Shown: positions 55,562-64,000 of the stretch, piece after piece | Position numbering within the stretch: the first letter of the stretch is position 1 | Layout of the letters: every line of letters starts with the position of its first letter | Source: Kalmusia sp. IMI 367209 | Taxonomy: Eukaryota; Ascomycota; Dothideomycetes; Pleosporales; Didymosphaeriaceae | DNA length: 64,000 bases | Direction: 5' to 3' | Assembly (NCBI GenBank): GCA_027946365.1 | Contig: JAPEUQ010000002.1 | Span: 620,001 to 684,000, forward strand | The notes under the pieces: generated by a model | Seen by the model: the letters and a program-made list of their open reading frames with translations, nothing else | Database searches by the model: none | Told to the model about the DNA's origin: nothing | Position numbers and translations under genes: made by a program

Positions 55562-56714
55562 CTAGTCATTGAGTTTTCCATAAAATGGCAGGCCAATGGC
55601 CTGGAGGAGAAGGCGGGCGTCCTTGTTGTTCGTGGCATCGGTGTGGATGGTGATATGCATGCCCGGGATCATCTTTGGTGGATACCTACTACATGTTAAC
55701 GTGGTTACGGTTAGACACAAATATGGCCGACTCACGCGTCGTAGTTGACCTCAATCTCAGGAAACAAGGCGACTTGGGCAGGGGTGAGACCGAAGGTCAT
55801 GTTCCCGGCACCGTCACCAGACGAGCCCGGCACTCCCCGCCATTCCTTGATGCGCGGTAGCACGACATCGACCAGCTTCGCTAGAAAGTGATAGGCATCT
55901 TCGCGCTCCATGTCCGAGGTTACTGACACGTACTTGCCCTCTCGTAGTCCCCAGCCGACCACGTTGTGCCTGGCCTTGTGTGCTGTTGCGCGAACATTGC
56001 TAATCGCCTGCGTTATCATACCAGCGACATGCAAATGTGCACTATTTTCTTGAGCCTCGGGGACCATGGAGTGGATGGTGACCTTTGTGATCTTCGGAAC
56101 GTTGCGAAAAGTCCGCGGCGGAGTCAACAAGCGCAATTCTTCACCACGTCCGCGCGGTGGTCTCAGCGGACGATTCTTGAAGTAGGGCGAGTCACCGGTC
56201 CATTGGCGTAGTCTTTGCTCCAGCTTCGGTGCCCGGTACCCAGGGGCGTAGTGCTGGTATGTGAGGGTGAGGATGTCGGCGGCGATGGTGCTCTGGTAGG
56301 TCTGCTCTAATCGAGGCAGACTGAAAGGGCCAGCCTGGAAGAGACGCGAGGCGGGATTGGAGACAGGCGGAGGCTGGTGCGGATGGAGAGGGCCACGGTA
56401 GTACTTTGGCGGGCGGTATTGGTACCTTGAGTATGTCAATTACATCTCTTTCCTCGGCCATTGGGCACTACGTACCTGCTTGCCGGCAGCTGCTTCTTGC
56501 CCTGCCGCCTCAGCCTGCTACGCGCGATCGGGTCGAATGTCTTCGCATTGTCCTCTGATGGCGGCGGCACGGCCAACGAGGACGAGGCCTCGACGTCCTG
56601 GAGGGCTGCCGCGGAGGCATTGCGGCAAAGGGAGGGTCGGACGGCGAGCACAGCAGGGCGCGCATCTCTGCGCAAGACGGACGCGGTCCGCGACGGCAGC
56701 TCGCGCAGTGCCAT
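55562..56714 (-). CDS. Mitochondrial large-subunit ribosomal protein uL5m (MRPL7)
   Basis: The mitochondrial version of ribosomal protein L5, which contacts the central protuberance of the large subunit. Three exons (56714-56476, 56425-55736, 55685-55562), 50-bp introns in phase, give 350 residues. The N-terminus (MALRELPSRTASVLRRDARP) is Arg-rich and lacks acidic residues, a clear mitochondrial presequence. L5 motifs follow: YQHYAPGYRAPKLE, NVPKITKVTIHSMVPEA, the WGLREGKYVSVTSD strand region and VLPRIKEWRGVPGSSGDG. The last exon gives YPPKMIPGMHITIHTDATNN and LLLQAIGLPFYGKLND. A long frame upstream of 56714 (to 57467) is open but overlaps the divergent promoter and is not protein-like. Confidence 0.9.
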
Positions 56715-57177
56715 GGGTGGATTGTCGGGTGTCGATTGTCGATGGCATACGGGATGAGGTCTGGCACGAAATCTTTCGCCATGGGTCCGCGTCCCGGGCT
56801 GCAGGGATGAGGACCGCATGGACCCCTGCTCCGACCGATTCCCAGGCACACCCCCACATTGTGGGCAGTTGCGCCCTCCTCCAACACCGTTCGAGGCAGT
56901 TCCCACCCATGGACTCGCACCGCGACAGACAACAGGCCGCTCTGCCTGGCGCCCTCGTCTCCCTCGCCCATCCGACCATCCGCGAAGCCCCCGAATAGCG
57001 AACAGCGAACAGCCGTCTCGGTCTTTTGTTCGTCCGTGGCGCCATTCACTTCGGCCGCCCAGCGCTCCCCCGCCCGTCCTTGTCATCGCTGCCTGCACCC
57101 CTCGCCGGGGCCGCATACTCCACTCCTGCGGCCACGACGGGCTCCTCCTTGTATGGGTGTCACTTCCACCAGCAACC
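56715..57177. promoter_or_regulatory. Bidirectional promoter of uL5m and the ubiquitin hydrolase
   Basis: 463 bp between two divergent start codons, GC-rich. ORFs in several frames on both strands cover this stretch, but none has recognisable features, and the family starts are well placed at 56714 and 57178. Confidence 0.45.
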
Positions 57178-59876
57178 ATGAACGGCGTCTCGCGATTCCT
57201 GAGCCGGCGTGACAAGCACCACCACGAGAAGCGCTCGCTGAAGCATCCGCTCGGCAAAGTACGTCCACTCTCTCCTTCCTCCTCGCATTCTTCGCAACAC
57301 TTGCTATGTCCTGCTAGCGATAGTTCACTGCACGGCAGTACGAACCACCGCCGGCGAGATTCAGGCTGCCCACAGCAATTATACGAAGGCCTGCCCTCTG
57401 CGCTGAAGTCGTTCGTCCATGGCAGCATCCTATTTCTACATTCGAAGCTTCCCTCCCCAGATATCACACCATATTATGTTCAAGTGTCGACTGCCGACTC
57501 TTCTGACCATTTGACGCTACAGTCACGCCAGCCTCCTTCCTCCGTTTCACCCGAATTGTACAAAGTCTTCACCAACGATGAGCTGAAGCCCGTGGACAGG
57601 GATGCAGATAAAAAAGTGCGTATATGTCTATGCGCCTACTCTCTACACGCCAAAACTGACAGTTCAAGTCTCTGCTCCAACGTCTACAGGCCGCTGGCAT
57701 CACATCGTTGGGAGAGGAGCAAATACAGTATGCCCTTGCATGGTCCCCCGACGATCTCGCCGAAGCCTACAACTTGCTTGTTCTTGTGAACGAGTCATTA
57801 GAGGGTGAAGTGAAAGAATACGATGTGAACGTCACGATGCTCGGTGCCGTGAACCGGAACATGGTGACATGCTACCTGGACGCCCTCCTCTTCGCCATGT
57901 TCGCCCGGTTGGACAGCTTCGAGGCCATCCTATACGACGAGTTCAACGATGAGCCGAGAAAGAGACTGGCTGCTATTTTGCGCTTGTGGGTAAATCTCTT
58001 GAGAACAGGCAGGCTCATTAGAGTCGATTTCACAAAGCGCCTTCAAGACGCTTTAGCGACCTGTGGCTGGGAAGAAGCTGCCGAAGTGCACCAGCAAGAT
58101 GCTTCCGAGGCCTTCACATTTATCACTGGTGCGCTAGAGCTGCCTCTGCTTACCCTGAAGATGGACATATACCACACTGGGCGAGAAGATAGAGAAGACG
58201 ATCACAAATTTGTCAACGAGCGTCTGCTGGAAGTGGCCATCCCCGAGGAAAATGAAGATGGCAAAGGTATCACTCTTGAAGACTGCCTGGAGAATTACTT
58301 CAACAACCGGATCGAAGTCAAGCGCTATCTACAACGCCAGAACACCTTGCCTTCGATCCATTCAGTCGCACAGGATACGGAGAAGGACAAGACCATGCAT
58401 ATTGAAACCATTGAACTCTCAGGACCAGAGTCACCATTGGTGGCTACTCCAACTACGTTCGGCCCACCCTCACCTATCTCGCCCGCTCGACCGCTCCAAG
58501 GACGTCGCCGAGGCGATAGCATATTTGCTGAGAGGTATACCATCCACGGAGCTCCAAAAGACGTTAGCCGATTCGATGAAAAGAAGCACATTCAAGAAAT
58601 GCTAGACAACAGCTCTTCTGGACGGCCTCGGTCAGCATCTCTTCTTAGAAAAGAAGTCATGATGCCTGCCTGGCAGTTTTTTAGTCTCATACCTTGGTAT
58701 ACGGACAATGTTCCACAGACGGATGCTCAAGTGGCTGCACATTTCTCCTCCAAGCGTCCTGTCCTTGGTATTTGCCTTAAACGCTACATGATGCTCCCGA
58801 GCGGAACACCGAAGCGATTGGATACCTATGTCGACATACCATTAGAGATTGGTTTACCACATTTCATTTCAGACGACCGTATGCAAGAAGAAGGCCCTCT
58901 GTTCGGAAACTTCAAGTTAGTGCTGCAGTCGGTGGTTTGCCATCGAGGTGTCTCGGTAGATTCTGGTCATTATATATCATTGATCCGCGCAAACAAAGTA
59001 CCCACCCAGCCTCGCCCAGGTACTTCGCACACTGAACAGGGGGAAGAAGAGAATTCTTGGTTACGCTTCGACGATTTGTCGAACCCGCGCGTAAGCGAAG
59101 TGGATATCCAGAAAGCCTTGAGAGAAGAGTCGCCATATCTGCTCTTCTATCAAGTACAACCAATAGATGAGGAACTGGCGTCTAGGGGCGATCCTCCAAG
59201 CTACGCTGAAGCTCAATCCGTAACGCTCTCAGCAGCGCCTTCGAAAGAAACGCTTAGCTCCGAAACCGACGCCGCCGCAACCGACACTGACATGGGCGAG
59301 TGGGAAAAGGTGAACTCTTCTGAAGCGCTACCCTCACAAGTTGATTCTGCCAATGGCTCCGATCCTCCGGGCCGGATCAGTATGTCAAGCAATCATCGGA
59401 GCAGCATCGCTTTTGAAGATCTCGACGGCAGCGTACAGAATCTCGCGCGGGGCCGGCCTCCACCGACACCAGATGAGCAAAAGTCGTCCTTTCTGTCCGC
59501 ATCTCGACGCAACTCAAAAGCGTGGCTACCCGGTAGTAAGAGCCGCCCTAGCAGCGAGAGCGGCGAGAATCGACTTTCCGTGACGCTCTCCAGGCTAACA
59601 GGGAGAGGCAGCAAAGACAAGCTCGTGGCTACGGATAACAGCCTTGCAGAAGACCCAGTTATTGTCGTCAACGAGGTTCCGCTTAGCACGGAAAGCACTC
59701 AAACAATAAAACCTCAGGCCAACTCTGCGAAGCTAAACAAGGACAGTGGGGTCTCGCGCAGCAAGAGCAAGAGGCACTTCAGGAGTAAGAGTCGAGAGCC
59801 AGTCACGGAAGGCGTACCTACCAAGGGCAAGCACAAGGCGAAAGATCGGCCTGATCGCGAGTGTGTTATTATGTAA
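57178..59876 (+). CDS. Ubiquitin-specific protease with a C-terminal CaaX box
   Basis: A deubiquitinase of the USP/UBP family, 842 residues in three exons (57178-57258, 57376-57615, 57669-59876; introns 117 and 53 bp, phase 0). The head MNGVSRFLSRRDKHHHEK is basic. The Cys box reads NMVTCYLDALLFAMF with catalytic C175, preceded by MLGAVNR. Further core segments are EVHQQDASEAFTFITGALEL and FSLIPWYTDNV, and the His box is SVDSGHYISLIR (H541). The catalytic core ends about residue 610 (LLFYQVQPIDE). A long Ser-rich tail follows (Ser/Arg repeats SRSKSKRHFRSKSREP). The last four residues are CVIM, a perfect farnesylation (CaaX) box behind a lysine-rich stretch, so the enzyme is probably lipid-anchored at a membrane. 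The Cys box lacks the usual GNTCY spelling (VTCY) but keeps the nucleophile. Confidence 0.9.
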
Positions 59877-60507
59877 CGATCATTGCTGGTGGTTGCTGAT
59901 ATAGCCTTGCTCGTTCTTTCATCATTAGCGTTGCATGCGCGAGACTTTTGCGACCTTGCTGGGTAGGAGGGATGTATTGACATGCATTGGGAGCGACGGC
60001 GTTCTGCATACGTATATATGGGTGCTGGGAAACTTGCTTTTAAGTTTTTGCCCCGATTCAGGGTGGCTTGTAAGCGAGACCAGTATGGGCTAATTGGATA
60101 GATGAGATACCCTGAACTGTAATTGATGGTTCAATGCCTCGTGATATAAGCGTATTGCGTATAAAGTACTAAGGTGTCTTACAGAGCTGTTTGGGGACCA
60201 GCTGTCTCATATTCTTCCTGGAAAACTCGTTCGCAATCGCGAGCTCCATGAAGTGATCAAATATCCTATAAATGTGGGTCAGTCTATTATTAGCTGAATC
60301 AAACCTGTGGTCGGCAGCTGCCATCCGATATCGCCTACTCTTAGAGTGCTGGCGCAAGCTATCTTCGCTCATAAGATCCTGTGTCACACTTTATACGACA
60401 ATTCAAACTTTCAAGAGCCACCCTCAATGTAAACGTGGAGTCGTCGATGGGCTAGACGCACTTGTCGGCGTCTTAAGAATCGTTGACCAATAACATTTCA
60501 ACGCCCG
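59877..60507. other. Intergenic 3' of the ubiquitin hydrolase
   Basis: About 630 bp. Beyond the expected terminator, the last 150 bp before 60508 translate in mixed frames to short stretches that might be the decayed 5' part of the following relic. No other feature. Confidence 0.35.
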
Positions 60508-61110
60508 ATGGTTTGCATCTCCGCACTTGAGCCAGTGCTACAAGGATGTGGAAATGCTTGCGGGAAGTTTCTTAAATATCTCGTCAATTGCTACCAACAA
60601 TTTGCGGATGATCGACGAAGCTTCCGAGATTGCGCTGACTTGAAGTACATGGAGAGCAGGATCGATGGCTTTAAGGATCTACTATCAGCGTACAAGTCCG
60701 CTTTCAGTGTCGCACGTACAGATGTACAACTGTAGGCTTTCTACTTTTCGTCGTTTTTAACGAAGCTGATCAATCGCTATCATCTAGTCAAATTTCTCTG
60801 TTACCCTAGAACGTCTTGAGGGCTACAAGGACCTCGTTAATAGTACAACAAACGACTTTGAGGCTTGACTTGAAGCCATCGATGTCAAGCTTAAACGGCT
60901 AATGGTGTGTGCTGTAATGAGCTCGGAGATAGCAGGGTTGCATCGCGTCATGGACGAACGCTCAAGTATGCAAAGATTCCTCCTGATATGTGCCTAGTTC
61001 TCTGAGCTTATCGACTATTTTTAGCTGACTCTAGCCCACGATGTTTCGAAAGACTCGGATATTATATCCGAAGAAATCATAACTGAGGGCATGCATTAGT
61101 GTAATAACCT
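60508..61110 (+). pseudogene. Relic of a Helo-like/STAND-type N-terminal-domain gene
   Basis: Decayed remains of a fungal gene carrying the N-terminal helical domain found on NACHT/STAND proteins (the Helo-like or azaphilone-cluster-protein-L type). Recognisable pieces: LEPVLQGCGNACGKFLKYL and FRDCADLKYMESRIDGFKDL, then AYKSAFSVARTDVQL. After a likely intron (about 60732-60789) come SVTLERLEGYKDLVNSTTND, LEAIDVKLKRLM and ERSSMQRFLLICA followed by FSELIDYF. At least three in-frame stops interrupt it: TGA near 60867, and TAG near 60993 and 61024. Each is one C-to-T change from a sense codon (CGA or CAG) that would fit. Downstream (61110-61450) only scraps remain. No complete copy is in the window; the RhoGEF at 9018-11629 has a related domain. 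Confidence 0.6.
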
Positions 61111-64000
61111 ACCGCGAGGTTGTGGAGTCAAGTGCCGACGCAAGAACCGCACGCGCAAGGGGATGTAGAGATGATCATGCTTGTTCTCATTATACTTGTA
61201 TTAGGAATTGCGTTGGGGGGAGACCTAATCCGTACCCATCAACCCTTTTTTGGCATCAGACTGTCCGTCCTTGTTCCGACGAAATCGCTCAAAGACAGCA
61301 CTTAAATGGTGCTGAAATGTTGAACCTCTGGCATACCATACGCTATGACCTTGGTCTTCGAGGGTGAGTGATCTTGTTTGTCCTGGTCTGAACATATTAG
61401 CATAGAAATGTGAACTTGGGGAGAAACGGACCGGTGAAATGGATGTCCATGATCACATGCAACGTGACCTCGGGTGGGCCTGAACAAGACGCGAGGCTAG
61501 CTGCCATAGGTAGGTTCCAGTACGGACCAAGTAGTTGCGCTTTTCCCGTGAGGGTCCGGGACATTTCCTCGTCACTAGTCCCGTTCTTAAGGTCATTACG
61601 AAGTTCAATTGTAGGTTTTGCTCAGGAAGGCTTTTGGGCCGGTATCCACACGGCAAACCCTTTCAAGCGCGGCTGCAAAGCGAACAGATCGTTTTCGACC
61701 ATTGCTGGGGCCGAAACAATCTTACACTTGTCCTGAATATTGCTTCCATTGCGACAGATACTCTCCGAAACAATACTGCAGCTATCAAAGGACTCTGCCC
61801 AATCTAAACGACTCTGCATCATATGGACCGCAGGCTTCGATAAGATACATGTCCCAGAGGAAAGTTCCTGGGGTGAACTTGGTGGTGTCAATAACACAAC
61901 AAACGATGTCATCAAATTGTGACATGTCTCCCTTATTGGCGTGCAGATGGAAAATGTACACGAGCGATTAACGGGGAGCTTGTCCAGGAAGCGAAGTTGT
62001 CCGTGGGTCCTTCTTTCTACCACAGGTGATAGCTGAGTATTTTAGCCACAAGCGCATCATCGCGAGCAAATATATCGAATCTGCTGTGAATTTCATTGAC
62101 TGCGCTCAGCATTCTGTAGTACCGCCTTGAGGCTTTGGCATAGACACTTGGAATAGATAGCGGGAAATATCACCATCAAAATATTTATTGTGACGGTTGC
62201 TGCGTGTGAGGCACGTGATGTAGTGCTTTCACAGATCTGTAAGATTAATAAGGCAAAGTGGGTCTTTTCGGAATCGGCTGCACAATGAGCCGGAGTAGAC
62301 AAAAACAACCCACAGTAGTTTTCACGATAGACAGAATTCGACTTTTTTCCAAATCCTCTTCTCCCTCACATTTATGCAGGCACGCGGCTAAATGGCTTTT
62401 ATCAACTAAGTTACGTTGAACTTCTGCCACTACAACTAACGTTACCCATTAACAACCCAGTTAGAAGATCCGCACGATGAGAAGCAGTGACATCAACGTT
62501 GATAAGAAAATTACGGATGCATATCTACCATCTGAGCAATCTGAAACATTAAAGCTCATTCGGGATGAAAAAAATTGGCCTCAACCTAGCATTGATTCGG
62601 GAACGTTGTCCATGCACCCATGCTTCACGCAGACATCGTCTAGACGTCCAAGATTGAAGTCAAGATCACAGCCTTTGGTGTTGCGTTCTACAGTCTTAAT
62701 TATGGAACAAATTGCCCAAGGTGGAGTACTATCTAGATTGATTTTTGGTGGTTCGATGCAGGTCGCAAGTATGCGATCATAGTCTTTGAAACCAGGCTGG
62801 AAATTCGTATCATCAAGCGGCTGCTCCACATTAGCGATCAAAACGAGGAGCCCCAGTAACACATACAATACAAGGCTTGTTCATGTAGATTCCAGGATCA
62901 AGAAGGTCAAAAAATGATCCGGTCTTTCCAGTGGCTGGCTGGGGCAAAGCCACAACAGCAACGTTGTCATCGCCCCACGTATATGATAAAGCTTCGTATG
63001 TCGGTGCCGTATTCTAACTGGTAGTCTTGCAACCTGCAGTGTATATCGGCACACGGACTACCTCCAGAAATCAGCTCTAGCAATCTGAAGTTATTGAGTC
63101 GAAGAGGGCTGAATTCGACACCACGTCGGCGTCGTCTCTGACTAGGCGACAATTTTACGCTATAAACTTGTTTATGAGGTCTAGAACCCGGATTCGAACG
63201 GCCGCTGGTGTCAGGCGGTGGAGGGTCCGGTGGCATCCTGCTAATTTCCTGTCCAGGACGCTGCCACATTCTTACCAGTAGCCACATGTGGCGTCTATAA
63301 CGCGCTAGGCCTACTTTGCAAGCGCCCTTTTGAGTAGCCGTGCTTAGCATAAACTAGGTGCAGGAATCAGAAACCGCTTTCACTTATTACTGTACATGTG
63401 CCACCTTGGAGTCAGTACCGGCCATTCCGCTTCGCCTCCGTGGAGGAAGCCGGCGCCCGTCAGGCAGTGTTGCAGCGCTGGCAGGTGCTAACAACTTTCC
63501 GTCTTTCGGAGTTGGCAGACACGTCTTTCACCTATCGGCCCAAGTCGACATACTACGCATGCTATATCATGGGCTCAATAAGCGCTAAAAGTTTCAATCA
63601 TCTCCCATTACAGACGCTCGAAACACGTTTCCAGAGCTTTCCCGAGCGATTACGGTCTCCTATTTCGTCCAATTTTGTCGCAGCCTGACCGTCTTCTACG
63701 TCTACAGCTTCCACTCAAGACACCAACTATGTTCTTAAACTCGCATAGCAATCTGCATCTGCACCTCGCCTCTTTGGGCTTCGGCCGCAGATCTCGTTTT
63801 GCGGATGCTATATTGCGATAGGTTGCGGAAGCTATGGTTATGCTTATTCGGTACCAACCTAGGATTTCGGTACCAACCTAGGTTGGGATCATCTCTTCAT
63901 TGTTGAGTACGGATTGTCTGAAGACCGCAGGTATGATTTGTCCATTGATTGGTTACCGCTCGTGCTTAGGCACCTCAGCCCTGGATCTTCTGTTCTTTGT
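61111..64000. other. Decayed, gene-poor right end
   Basis: About 2.9 kb with no gene I can support. ORFs of 60-130 codons occur on both strands (for example 61622-62023 minus, 62477-62782 plus overlapping 62581-62868 minus, and 63398-63688 plus) without recognised motifs and mostly opposing each other. The DNA around 61.1-62.5 kb is rich in A and T. A sequence resembling a polymerase III B box occurs at 63190-63206 on the minus strand (cgttcgaatccgggttc), without a foldable tRNA. A short direct repeat lies at 63849-63884. It is consistent with old, mutated repeat or gene remnants. Confidence 0.4.
63849..63884. repeat. Short direct repeat with palindromic core
   Basis: The 15-mer cggtaccaacctagg occurs twice about 20 bp apart, and the second copy runs into ccaacctaggttgg, a perfect 14-bp palindrome. 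Too short to assign. Confidence 0.75.

Noticed and set aside
56715..57467. Long upstream extension of the uL5m frame
   Set aside because: Runs through the divergent promoter and the first exon of the ubiquitin hydrolase; the mitochondrial presequence begins cleanly at 56714.
61622..62023. 133-codon minus ORF in the right-end tract
   Set aside because: No motif, opposing ORFs of similar length, no splice context; kept only as a note in the gene-poor region.
63180..63260. Possible tRNA on the minus strand
   Set aside because: T-loop-like bases are present but the T stem does not pair and no acceptor stem or anticodon arm can be drawn.

Overview
The window is nuclear DNA from a filamentous ascomycete (Pezizomycotina), most probably a dothideomycete. 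Genes are mostly split by short introns (about 45-115 bp, GT...AG). The gene set is typical of that group: the EXD1-like exonuclease, CmcJ-like desaturase, Helo-like/STAND N-terminal domains, GNT1-like glycosyltransferase and Atg101. Assignment to the class is inference from gene content. No tRNA, rRNA or CRISPR array was found. Splice junctions below were deduced by hand from reading frame, splice-site motifs and remembered family patterns; each stated CDS length is an exact multiple of three unless noted.

Layout, left to right. 0-9 kb: the 5' part of a methionine-permease-like gene running off the left edge; a CorA-like membrane protein with a damaged 5' part; a large protein kinase; a CmcJ/GA4-desaturase-like enzyme; then an AT-rich gene-free tract with a 19-bp minisatellite. 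9-20 kb: a RhoGEF with a STAND-type N-terminal domain, a small secreted protein, a five-exon MFS transporter, and a secreted protein with a very large Thr/Ser/Arg tandem-repeat tract. 20-30 kb: housekeeping block with a lipid-droplet hydrolase, exocyst SEC8 and PAF-complex CTR9, the last two divergent from one 521-bp promoter. 31-43 kb: methionine permease (one-base frame break), hotdog thioesterase, MFS transporter, F-box-like protein, ATG101 and a sugar transporter. 44-60 kb: ORC2, a GNT1-like glycosyltransferase, an orphan four-helix membrane protein, a DEDDy exonuclease, a SET-domain protein, mitochondrial uL5 and a ubiquitin hydrolase ending in a CaaX box. 60-64 kb: a decayed tract containing a relic of a Helo-like/STAND-type gene whose stop codons look like C-to-T changes.

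The genes do not form an evident biosynthetic cluster or defence island. Most are core functions: transcription elongation, replication initiation, secretion, autophagy, mitochondrial translation and ubiquitin turnover. Accessory genes and decayed DNA concentrate at both ends and around 8-9 and 15-19 kb. The most unusual items are the Arg-punctuated Thr/Ser repeat protein, the STAND-domain RhoGEF fusion, the CaaX-ended deubiquitinase, the CorA-like protein with a GMG instead of a GMN signature, and the orphan four-helix protein. I see no clear new multi-gene system.
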